Assembly (NCBI GenBank): GCA_013003415.1
Contig: JABDJR010000060.1
Location: 1 to 23,004, forward strand
DNA length: 23,004 nt
Source: Candidatus Eiseniibacteriota bacterium
GTDB taxonomy: Bacteria; Eisenbacteria; RBG-16-71-46; JABDJR01
Direction: 5' to 3'
The notes under the pieces are model-generated. The model was not told the DNA's origin and made no database searches. It saw only the letters and a list, made by a program, of their open reading frames with translations. Within the stretch, counting starts at the first letter, position 1. Each line of letters begins with the position of its first letter. Shown piece after piece: positions 14,395 to 20,677 of this stretch. Position numbers and translations under genes: made by a program.

Positions 14395-14430
14395 AAAAAA
14401 AGCCCGGTGCCTCAAAAGAGACACCGGGCT
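14395..14430 (-). terminator. Strong intrinsic terminator after the cysteine-repeat protein gene
   Basis: AGCCCGGTG (14401-14409) pairs with CACCGGGCT (14422-14430), and three more pairs follow past one mismatch around an AAAA loop. On the minus strand the stem is followed by a run of seven T residues. It lies 28 bases after the stop of the upstream gene and is the clearest terminator in the window. Confidence 0.9.
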
Positions 14431-14457
14431 TTAAATCTAACTTCGAAGCTTTAAAGC

Positions 14458-15192
14458 TTAACCCTCGGTGGAGGCGGCAGCTTCTTCAGCGGAAGCGAAG
14501 GACTTCAACATTTCGTGAAGTGCTTTCACTTTCTCGGCTTCTTTGTGGCTGATGGTGGCAACGGCACCGTTGTCGGTCTCAACCATTTCGATGTTGGCAT
14601 CGGCAAGCGCGCTCAAGCAAGCAGCAGTTGCTTCACAACCGCCGGCTTTCTTAGCCATGGCGTCGCGGGTGTAGGAACAAGCAGCGGGCTTGCTCATCTG
14701 AGCGACGGACTTGTTGGCAACCATCTTGGCGCTCTTGATGGAAGCTTCGGTTCCACCGGCGAAGACGAAAGCAAAACCGTTATCGGTAGCTTGAACGCCA
14801 ACCGCAACGTCATTCTCTTGAGCTTTTTTCACGAAGTCAAAAGCAGGCATGTTAGCCATTTTGGAAGCGGTGGAGGTGCAGGTACCAGCGTTGGCCATCT
14901 TGGCACCGGAGGTGCAAGCGGCAAGCGCGCTGGAGGTGCAGTAACCGGCCGACTTGGCAGAAGCCATTTTGGCGCTGGCATCGCAGCTTTTTGCGGAAGC
15001 AGTTTTAGCACCGGCTTCACAGCTCTTGGCGGAAGCGGTTTTTACGGCACCAGCTTCACAGCTTTTTGCAGTCTCAGCGGAAGCGGTTTTAGTGCTGGCA
15101 TTACAACCAGGACCGGCATAGGCGGCCCCAACAAAACTAACCATGGCGACGGCGGCAAGCGCGACGCCAAACAGACGAAGAGTGCGAGACAT
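14458..15192 (-). CDS. Secreted cysteine-repeat protein of unknown function
   Basis: ATG at 15192 follows AGGAGG and opens a 244-residue protein with a clear signal peptide (MSRTLRLFGVALAAVAMVSF, cleavage near AAYA-GPGC). Residues about 27-110 are a low-complexity array of A/K/S/T with regularly placed cysteines (units of the form KTASAKSCEAGA, repeated with variation, then ACTSGAKMANAGTCTSTA). The rest holds two similar strand-strand-helix units. The first is AFDFVKKAQENDVAVGVQAT followed by DNGFAFVFAGG; the second is ADANIEMVETDNGAVATISH followed by KEAEKVKALHEML. A cysteine-rich stretch (AACSYTRDAMAKKAGGCEAT) lies between them. Metal or redox binding outside the cell is possible but not shown. 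It has its own structured leader and a strong terminator, so it is a monocistronic, probably well-expressed gene. Confidence 0.75.
   Translation of the reverse strand: MSRTLRLFGVALAAVAMVSFVGAAYAGPGCNASTKTASAETAKSCEAGAVKTASAKSCEAGAKTASAKSCDASAKMASAKSAGYCTSSALAACTSGAKMANAGTCTSTASKMANMPAFDFVKKAQENDVAVGVQATDNGFAFVFAGGTEASIKSAKMVANKSVAQMSKPAACSYTRDAMAKKAGGCEATAACLSALADANIEMVETDNGAVATISHKEAEKVKALHEMLKSFASAEEAAASTEG
14950..15095 (-). repeat. Short direct repeats encoding the Cys/Ala/Lys units
   Basis: At least three imperfect copies of a unit of about 36-45 bases lie in tandem (TCACAGCT..., GCGGAAGCGGTTTTA...). They encode the cysteine-bearing Ala/Ser/Lys units of the secreted protein. The near-identity at DNA level suggests recent expansion by slippage or recombination. 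Confidence 0.65.
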
Positions 15193-15334
15193 TCTCGAGA
15201 TTCCTCCTGAGGATTGTGGGTAGCCGGACCTATCCGGCTGAACCATGAACTGTTTAAGGCAGTCCCTAGCTAAAAAGAGCTCTCGGCTGGGGCGTGACCC
15301 CTGCGCGTGCTGAGAGCGAACACTACCTAGTATA
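15193..15334 (-). promoter_or_regulatory. Structured leader with promoter and attenuator-like hairpin
   Basis: On the minus strand TATACT (15329-15334) is a good -10; no clear -35 is seen. Transcription would begin near 15322, just before a long hairpin. Outer arms are GCTCTC and GAGAGC (15312-15317 and 15279-15284), and an inner stem GGGG/CCCC (15289-15292 and 15298-15301) closes it. TCTTTTT follows directly, as in an intrinsic terminator, 80 bases before the start codon. A second perfect hairpin (AGCCGGA, loop, TCCGGCT) lies near 15224-15241, between it and the Shine-Dalgarno. The arrangement suggests transcription attenuation or a riboswitch-like leader; no known class was recognised. Confidence 0.45.
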
Positions 15335-15475
15335 TCGGCCGGGGCCTTGGCATTCCCATAGAAATGGCCTCCCGACCGCCATAAGTCCAAGTTTTACATA
15401 GGATTGCTCACTATTTGAAGCACCTTTGGACCTTCAATGGGGATACGAACATCTAACCCAAAATTGGACAAGGGC

Positions 15476-16267
15476 TTACAAAAGGTGGGCTACCTTGCCC
15501 CCATCCACCCGGATGGCCGTCCCATTGATGTAGGAGGCCGGCTCACCACATAAAAAGGCCACAATTTCGCCCAATTCTTGGGTCGTTCCTAGGCGCCGCG
15601 CCGGGACCGCCCGCCTCATAGCGAGCCAGGATTCCTCCATGGTGAGCCCTCCATCGCGGGCCCGCCGCTCGGCTAGCTCAGTCAGGCGGTCGGTAGCGAT
15701 ATATCCGGGACACACCAGGTTCGTGGTGATCCCAAAACTCGCAACTTCACGACTCAGCGCCTTGGAAAAGCCGGCCACGGCGGGGCGAACCGCCGAGGAT
15801 AAGAAAAGATCTTCGTTGGGCTCGAACACGGTTCCTGAGGAAACATGGACGATCCTTCCCCACCCTGTTTCTTTCATGGAGGGAAGGGCGGCGCGCGTGA
15901 GGTCGACCGCGCTTAGAAAACTCATTCTCAGAGCAACATCGAAATCTTCGTCGGTGAGGGTTTCGAAGTCACGTCCGGCAGGACCACCGGAGTTTGTAAT
16001 CAGAATGGAGGGAGCGCCTAAAGCGTCCCACGTTTTCTCAACCACCCGAGGGCCGGCTCCGGGCACGGTGACATCTTGGGCGATGCCGATGGCGTTAGCC
16101 GGGCCGATTTCGTTGAGGGCTTTTGCTGCGGCTTGAATACGTTCTTCGTTTCGGGAGATGACCGCAACGTGTGCGCCCTCTCTAACTAGGGCTTCGGCAA
16201 TGCCAAAACCAATGCCGGTGGAAGCGCCTGACACGATGGCGACTTTGCCGGTAAGACCGAGATCCAT
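15476..16267 (-). CDS. SDR-family oxidoreductase lacking the catalytic tyrosine
   Basis: The 263-residue protein is a Rossmann-fold short-chain dehydrogenase/reductase. It has the cofactor loop VSGASTGIGFGIAEAL, AQDVT after strand 3, ITNSGGPAG in place of NNAG, the serine strand GRIVHVSSGTVFEP, and CPGYIATDRLTEL and INGTAIRVDGG near the end. The YxxxK pair expected about 12 residues after the serine is missing; that stretch reads LFLSSAVRPAVAGFSKAL. This matches a known SDR subgroup with an S/N-x-x-R version, often annotated as FabG-like reductase, whose chemistry is uncertain. ATG 16267 has a modest site (AAAGG). A terminator-like hairpin lies about 90 bases upstream, so it may be separately regulated. 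Confidence 0.88.
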   Translation of the reverse strand: MDLGLTGKVAIVSGASTGIGFGIAEALVREGAHVAVISRNEERIQAAAKALNEIGPANAIGIAQDVTVPGAGPRVVEKTWDALGAPSILITNSGGPAGRDFETLTDEDFDVALRMSFLSAVDLTRAALPSMKETGWGRIVHVSSGTVFEPNEDLFLSSAVRPAVAGFSKALSREVASFGITTNLVCPGYIATDRLTELAERRARDGGLTMEESWLAMRRAVPARRLGTTQELGEIVAFLCGEPASYINGTAIRVDGGKVAHLL

Positions 16268-16358
16268 CTCGTGACCTTTCTTTCATCCGATGCCGCTCCC
16301 CTCGACATAGGTGTTCGCTGTGGAACCTAAGAGAATACACCAAACGAAACCTAAAATG

Positions 16359-16420
16359 AAAAAGTCCGGATGCCGCCGACCCAACGCTCCCTCTGAAGCG
16401 CTGAATCGAGACACCCGGAC
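16359..16420 (-). terminator. Terminator-like structure upstream of the SDR gene
   Basis: On the minus strand GTCCGGGTG (16412-16420) pairs with CATCCGGAC (16364-16372), nine pairs including one G-U. It encloses a smaller CGCT/AGCG hairpin, and five T residues follow at once. It could end a small RNA from the repeat-rich region to the right, or act as an attenuator for the SDR gene, whose start is about 90 bases downstream. Confidence 0.45.
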
Positions 16421-16535
16421 GGATACGAACTATGGAGGTTGCTAAGCCTGTCCTTCGATGGAACGGTGTTCCAAACGATTTGTCCTGCGCTCGATATGTG
16501 TTCCCGGTTACCTGGGTACGCGTGTCTAGTAGCGC

Positions 16536-16604
16536 CCCGCTTTGGTAGCTAGGCCCGCTTTGGTAACTAGGCCCGCTTTGGTAACTAGGAATGTGGTACC
16601 TAGG
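16536..16604. repeat. Three tandem 18-bp repeats plus a partial copy
   Basis: Units at 16536-16553, 16554-16571 and 16572-16589 read CCCGCTTTGGTAGCTAGG, then CCCGCTTTGGTAACTAGG twice; the first differs at one base. A degenerate partial copy ending GGTACCTAGG follows to 16604. The 18-bp period is a multiple of three and gives a Pro-Ser-Tyr-Gln-Ser-Gly repeat on the minus strand, but no start or ribosome site supports translation. Confidence 0.85.
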
Positions 16605-16637
16605 AAGTTGGGTGGGCCATAGACCCACCCAACCTAG
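16600..16637. repeat. Strong perfect inverted repeat (hairpin)
   Basis: GTTGGGTGGG at 16607-16616 and CCCACCCAAC at 16624-16633 pair perfectly over 10 bp around CCATAGA. A 2-base bulge away, CTAGG on the left meets CTAG on the right and extends the helix. There is no T-run on either side, so it reads as a structural RNA or protein-binding element rather than a terminator. Confidence 0.75.
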
Positions 16638-16690
16638 TCTTCAACCCTCTCCAAGGAGGTCCGATCCTGACTGCCAATCGCCGTCACATC

Positions 16691-16825
16691 TCAACCAAGC
16701 CAGGATCCCGAAGAGAATCGTTGAAGCTGTTGCCCGCTGCCGACTCCAGGATTTGGGGGGCCGTTAAACCACTGAGGGCCGGCATCGGGCATCAAGTTCT
16801 TGTATTGACTTATACCCGGGAACAC
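16691..16825 (-). CDS. Possible 44-residue small protein
   Basis: GTG at 16825 (GGAA eight bases upstream) opens a short frame reading MFPGISQYKNLMPDAGPQWF, then NGPPNPGVGSGQQLQRFSSG and SWLG to TGA. The composition, rich in Gly, Pro and Asn, looks protein-like, but the frame lies inside the repeat- and hairpin-rich noncoding region and its start coincides with the outer complementary arm there. No family is recognised. Low confidence. Confidence 0.18.
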   Translation of the reverse strand: MFPGISQYKNLMPDAGPQWFNGPPNPGVGSGQQLQRFSSGSWLG

Positions 16826-16942
16826 GCTTCAGATTCCAAAAAAGTGAAGGCCGACTAGGTTTCCCCAACCGGCCCAACACAATTCTTTTTGTTACTTGCA
16901 GTTGCGCTGCGCAAAAAATGCAGGTGGTTACTAAGTTGCTAC

Positions 16943-18145
16943 TTAGTTGCCACGCGTCTTCTTTGTCGAAGAGCTGCGTTTTGGCGCGCTCGGTTTCGAC
17001 GGCTTCGAGGTGCGCGACGGCGGCGACTTCACCCGTGGCGCCGGACGACTCGGTGCCGGTTTCGACACACTGCGCCTTGGCGCGGGCTTGATCTTCGGCG
17101 GCGCCGGTTTCGGCGTCGACTTGCGCGGGGCCGGTTTCACGTTCGTCTTCCGGGGCGAGGGCGTCACTTTCGGCCGCGTGGGACGATTAGGTTGCTTGGC
17201 CACCGGTTGCCGCGCGGGCGGCTCTTTCCGCACTTCGGGCTGCCGGGTGCGATTCCGGTTTGCGGTGCTTGGCCGATCTACGGTCGGCGTTTTCGGCGTG
17301 CGCGGTTGATACTCGTTGCGGCCGCGAACCGGTTTCCTAATATTCTCTTGCTGAATATCAACTTTGGGACTGCGCGGAACACCTGGTCTTGGCTTTAACG
17401 TCGGCTTCTCAACGGTCCGCGTTTTGGGCCGCACGTTGACTGCGGTATCACCGCGGCCTCCAACGTTGCGCCCATCTTTCTTTCGTCGGTAGCGTCGATC
17501 CCAGTCGCGATCACGGTAGCGATTATTTGCGTAGTTGCCGTCGTGATAGTAGCGGTGATTGTAGTTTCGCCAGATGGGGCACCACGCATAGTAGCTTCCG
17601 CTCCCGCGATAACCCCAGGATCCGTACCAAGGGTAACGGTCGTAGTAAATGTAGTAGGGGTACGGGTTGTACAGGCAGTAGTACCAGCTCCACGAGTTCC
17701 AGCGGAACGAGTCGTAGTAGAAACCGTAGTAGTAGCCAGGCCAGTGGGGATAGTAGTACCCAAAGCTCGCGCTAACGCCGGACCGATACTGATCGTCGAG
17801 ACTTGTGGAATAGCCATCCGAGTAGCCATCGCCAAGGTTGCCCTCGTCTTCAACCAGCTCTTCTTCAGGCTCGGCGACGTACTCTTCCTCAACTACCGGG
17901 GCATCTTTGCCCGTGTTGATCATGTAAGTAATGACGTGATCGCTGACACCAGCTTCTTTTAAGCGGATGATGTCGTCGACGCTGAGGCGAAACACGGTTT
18001 CATCAGCATCGATTTGCGAAAGGATAATGGCATCGGAGGCGTCGGCCCGAGTGAGGCCAATGACGTCATCGATGGTTACGGCTTGGGCCGAGCCCGCAAA
18101 GAGGATCAGGGTCCCCACTGCGAGACTCAAAATTTTGCGTGTCAT
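16943..18145 (-). CDS. Secreted Tyr/Trp-rich protein with long basic proline-rich tail
   Basis: ATG 18145 follows AGGAGG and a signal peptide (MTRKILSLAVGTLILFAGSA, cleavage near AQA). The 400-residue protein has three parts. Residues about 24-80 (TIDDVIGLTRADASDAIILS, VDDIIRLKEAGVSDHVITYM) form a small helical domain seen at the start of many secreted proteins of unknown role. Residues about 85-215 are acidic, then extremely rich in Tyr, Trp and Gly (GYYYPHWPGYYYGFYYDSFR, WYYCLYNPYPYYIYYDRYPW). Residues about 220-400 are basic Arg/Lys/Pro/Ser-rich with repeated KPAPRKS-like units. Export is clear; function is unknown. Binding of polysaccharide, anionic polymer or nucleic acid would suit the tail. 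A frame starting at 18223 lacks a signal-compatible start. Confidence 0.8.
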   Translation of the reverse strand: MTRKILSLAVGTLILFAGSAQAVTIDDVIGLTRADASDAIILSQIDADETVFRLSVDDIIRLKEAGVSDHVITYMINTGKDAPVVEEEYVAEPEEELVEDEGNLGDGYSDGYSTSLDDQYRSGVSASFGYYYPHWPGYYYGFYYDSFRWNSWSWYYCLYNPYPYYIYYDRYPWYGSWGYRGSGSYYAWCPIWRNYNHRYYHDGNYANNRYRDRDWDRRYRRKKDGRNVGGRGDTAVNVRPKTRTVEKPTLKPRPGVPRSPKVDIQQENIRKPVRGRNEYQPRTPKTPTVDRPSTANRNRTRQPEVRKEPPARQPVAKQPNRPTRPKVTPSPRKTNVKPAPRKSTPKPAPPKIKPAPRRSVSKPAPSRPAPRVKSPPSRTSKPSKPSAPKRSSSTKKTRGN

Positions 18146-18258
18146 GTTGCCAAAACCTCCTGGAACGAATTCGGCCCCGTTCCACTTCTCCCGATTTGGG
18201 ATCCAACCCAAACTGGGATACAAACTAATTGCCTATCATTATATCTCAAGCCCTACCT

Positions 18259-18648
18259 CTACTGGACCGGAGTGCCAATGTTTTCCCAAATCCGGTTCTC
18301 TATATCGTAGAGGTAGCAATCGCCCGTCTTCGCGACGATAAATCCAAAGGTCTCCATGTGGCTGATATTCGAGGTGGGGATGGGCAAGGGAACCACGCTC
18401 GTGGCCTGCCCCTCCAGGGCGAAGGATTCGTCGAGGGTGACCCAGCTCTTCTTATCGGGCCGGTACTGCCACAGATCTCCTGTATCGGTGATCACCCCTC
18501 CAACTCCAAATGTACCAACAACTTGGCTCCCATGGCCCAGATAGCCGGCTTCGGGAGTCTGGGGCTGCATGAGAGCGGAGCCCACGATGCCGCCGACAAA
18601 GGCGGCGAAAATCAGACTTCCGAATCGAAAAATTGGCTTAAGGCTCAT
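18259..18648 (-). CDS. Membrane-anchored small protein with two kelch-like repeats
   Basis: ATG 18648 (AGGAGG eight bases upstream) opens a 129-residue protein with one N-terminal membrane segment or signal anchor (PIFRFGSLIFAAFVGGIVGS). Two related units follow. The first is GVGGVITDTGDLWQYRPDKK with SWVTLD; the second is GFIVAKTGDCYLYDIENRIW. Each shows the gap-GDxxxY...W pattern of a kelch blade, too few for a closed propeller unless it oligomerises. The role is unknown. It is preceded by the MFS gene's end and followed by the Tyr/Trp-rich protein, but the 113-base gap to the latter suggests separate transcription. Confidence 0.65.
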   Translation of the reverse strand: MSLKPIFRFGSLIFAAFVGGIVGSALMQPQTPEAGYLGHGSQVVGTFGVGGVITDTGDLWQYRPDKKSWVTLDESFALEGQATSVVPLPIPTSNISHMETFGFIVAKTGDCYLYDIENRIWENIGTPVQ

Positions 18649-18723
18649 GGGGGATCCTCCTAGGTCAAAACTGAACACGGTCTACGACTATCTATACACG
18701 ATTTAGGCCCGGTCTGTTCCGAA

Positions 18724-19836
18724 CTATTTTCCAGATAACCTGTTGATTTGCAACAAGATAAGCCCTACCCCACTCGCCGCCGAGAAAAGATAGGGAGCGT
18801 CCAGGTTTTGGGTTAGGGAACCGGCTAGACCTCCTAGAACCGGGAAAAGAACCGTTCCCAGCCCCACAAAGGCCTCGTTAATGCCGGCATTGCGCCCACG
18901 CTTTTCTCGCCCGGCCAGCGAGTAGATCAAACTTGAGGAAAACAAGAGCCCCATGCTCACTCCCATAAAAGGCGCCAGCACGAAGAACCAAACGGGTTTC
19001 TGAAGAAAAGGAACGGCCAGCATGACCCCGCTGAGAACGAGAGTCGAGAGGATCAGAGGCCACGGACGGTAGTTCCAGCTCCCGGTTCGGCCTAAGAAAA
19101 CAAAAGCCACGGTTTGGGTCAGAAAGGTCGCACCCAAAAACCCGCCGAATACGGATTCGCTCCATCCTCTCGCCTCCAACCATTCCGGAAGATGATGATT
19201 CATCACCGCCACCATTCCCATCGTGAACGCCGTGCCAACCCAACACACCCAGCGATAGGTGTGCAGGTGCTTCGGTTCGTAAGCATCTTCCTCGGGGGCC
19301 ACGGCTTCGTGCTTTCCGCTTGAGCCCACCAAAGTTGCCGCCACCATCATCAACGCTGCGGCTACAAGAAAAACCGTAAAAAATCCCGCACGCTCAAGCA
19401 GGATGCCCCCGCACAGAAAACCGACACCCTTCCCCGAACTCCAGGCCAAGTTAAACCAACCCACCGCGCGCGCCATCGCCTTTGGCGGAACCCGATCCGC
19501 AACCGAGGCCATGAGGGCGGGCCAGAAGAAAGCCAGGGCAACTCCCAGCACCGCAAGCAGCACAAAGATCATCGCCACATGAGAAACAAAGGCGAGGAGA
19601 AGAACTCCGATGGCACCGAAGGGCAACACGATTCGCGTAAGACGCGTCCGATGTTCCGGAGTACTTTGGGAGCCGGCCCAAATGGTAAGCAAGGAATAGG
19701 GAATCGCACGGGCCGAAGCCAGCAGCCCTAGAACCAAAGTGCCGGCACCGAGTTGAAGGGCGCGGTAAGGCGCCCCGGTCATGGTGAGATAGAGCGCCAT
19801 GTCCATGAGGAAGGCGGCAACCAGAATTCTAATCAT
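18724..19836 (-). CDS. MFS transporter
   Basis: The 370-residue protein from ATG 19836 has about 12 hydrophobic segments in two halves (ILVAAFLMDMALYLTMTG, IVLPFGAIGVLLLAFVSHVA, then a central loop with GKHEAVAPEEDAYEPKHLHT, and WVCWVGTAFTMGMVAVMNHH onward). The cytoplasmic loop 2-3 region (GSQSTPEHRTRLTRIVLPFG) fits the MFS pattern. The start overlaps the end of thiD by eight bases, so translation is coupled. A longer proline-rich start at 19917 is rejected because it lies inside thiD and would add a non-membrane leader. Substrate unknown; its coupling to thiD suggests, but does not show, a pyrimidine-, thiamine- or drug-type cargo. Confidence 0.85.
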   Translation of the reverse strand: MIRILVAAFLMDMALYLTMTGAPYRALQLGAGTLVLGLLASARAIPYSLLTIWAGSQSTPEHRTRLTRIVLPFGAIGVLLLAFVSHVAMIFVLLAVLGVALAFFWPALMASVADRVPPKAMARAVGWFNLAWSSGKGVGFLCGGILLERAGFFTVFLVAAALMMVAATLVGSSGKHEAVAPEEDAYEPKHLHTYRWVCWVGTAFTMGMVAVMNHHLPEWLEARGWSESVFGGFLGATFLTQTVAFVFLGRTGSWNYRPWPLILSTLVLSGVMLAVPFLQKPVWFFVLAPFMGVSMGLLFSSSLIYSLAGREKRGRNAGINEAFVGLGTVLFPVLGGLAGSLTQNLDAPYLFSAASGVGLILLQINRLSGK

Positions 19837-20677
19837 GCGGGGAGACGGCGGCGGCGGCGGCTTCGGAGGCTTCGGGGGAGTCGGAGATCTGAAGATACAA
19901 ACCCTGACCTGAAGCATAGGCTTTGCTCAGTTCACGATTCATAAACTCCTTAGCCCGAGCCGCAGCGTCTAAGGGGCTTGCCCCCAGAGCCAAACTGCAA
20001 GCTAAGTGCGTGGCCAGGGCGCAACCGGTTCCGCGAATGTTTCGCGAATGAACTTGTGTGGGCAGCAAACAACAGGATTCGTCGTCGAATAAAAAGAAGT
20101 CGTTTCCTGGAGAAGCGGTTAGGTGGCCGCCTTTTAAATAGACCCCGCGAGGTCCCTGAGCTTGAAGGGCATGCATGACTTCGAAAGTGTTGTCCGCATG
20201 AATCGATGTCGCCGGGGCTAGAGCCATCGCCTCGGGAACATTGGGAGTCAGAATCGTGACCCACGACATGAGGTCCTTGAGCGCCGACAGCTGATCCGGG
20301 TCGACGAGCGTGTCTCCGGAACCGCTTGCCATCACGGGGTCCAGAACCACAGCCGGAGGCTGGTTCTGTTTTAGCCAACCCAGGACAATTTGAATGTGTT
20401 CCGCCGTTGGCAAGAGCCCAATCTTGACGCCGCCCACCGCATACTCGGTTTTCAGTGTGGCCAATTGTTGCTGCAAATCGTTGGCACTCACGTCCGCCCT
20501 GGAGACAACCCCCGAGGTGTTTTGAATAGCAAGCGTGGTTAGAACCGGGAGCGGATGCAGGCCCAGGCCTCGAGCCACCGCGGTATCCAACGTTAGGCCC
20601 GCACCCCCGGAAGGGTCGAGGCCACCGATCAACAGAATTGGGGTTCGGAGACTAGCCGGTCCGGGCGACTTAGACAC
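19829..20677 (-). CDS. thiD: Hydroxymethylpyrimidine/phosphomethylpyrimidine kinase
   Basis: The 282-residue protein has the ThiD pattern of the ribokinase superfamily: an N-terminal IGGLDPSGGAGL motif, TTLAIQNTSGV, the ATP-site region VVLDPVMASGSGDTLV with TPNVPEAMAL, and GTGCALATHLACSLALG with the anion-hole/catalytic region near the end. It phosphorylates HMP and HMP-P to HMP-PP for thiamine synthesis in the cytosol. GTG at 20677 is chosen because it overlaps the stop of the preceding gene by eight bases and has GAGG before it; the longer frame would extend 115 bases into that gene. The C-terminus has an alanine-rich addition (SPEASEAAAAAVSPHD). No other thiamine gene is nearby. Confidence 0.9.
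   Translation of the reverse strand: MSKSPGPASLRTPILLIGGLDPSGGAGLTLDTAVARGLGLHPLPVLTTLAIQNTSGVVSRADVSANDLQQQLATLKTEYAVGGVKIGLLPTAEHIQIVLGWLKQNQPPAVVLDPVMASGSGDTLVDPDQLSALKDLMSWVTILTPNVPEAMALAPATSIHADNTFEVMHALQAQGPRGVYLKGGHLTASPGNDFFLFDDESCCLLPTQVHSRNIRGTGCALATHLACSLALGASPLDAAARAKEFMNRELSKAYASGQGLYLQISDSPEASEAAAAAVSPHD

Larger units (their letters stand above)
16268..16942. other. Long noncoding region rich in repeats and hairpins
   Basis: These 675 bases separate the SDR gene from the Tyr/Trp-rich protein gene and hold no convincing long gene. They contain, from left to right, a terminator-like structure, three 18-bp tandem repeats, a long perfect hairpin, and a distant 10-bp complementarity (GTGTTCCCGG at 16498-16507 with CCGGGAACAC at 16816-16825). 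GATCCTG near 16663-16669 pairs with CAGGATC near 16701-16707. CTAG, often rare in bacteria, recurs in most repeat units. Known RNAs (tmRNA, RNase P RNA, SRP RNA) were looked for by their conserved boxes and not found. Confidence 0.6.

Noticed and set aside
14515..15210. 231-codon plus-strand frame rich in Gly/Ser
   Set aside because: It is the mirror of the cysteine-array gene, whose signal peptide, ribosome site and terminator all fit the minus strand.
16182..16628. Minus-strand frame with PSYQSG repeats over the 18-bp array
   Set aside because: The repeat is in frame only because its period is a multiple of three. There is no start with a ribosome site, and the frame runs out of the noncoding region into the SDR gene.
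16359..16825. tmRNA, RNase P RNA or SRP RNA
   Set aside because: The conserved boxes of each (tmRNA ends, GAGGAAAGTC, GTCAGGTCCGGAAGG) are missing on both strands.
16889..17398. Arg-rich plus-strand frame
   Set aside because: It is the antisense of the basic proline-rich tail of the Tyr/Trp-rich protein and has no own signals.
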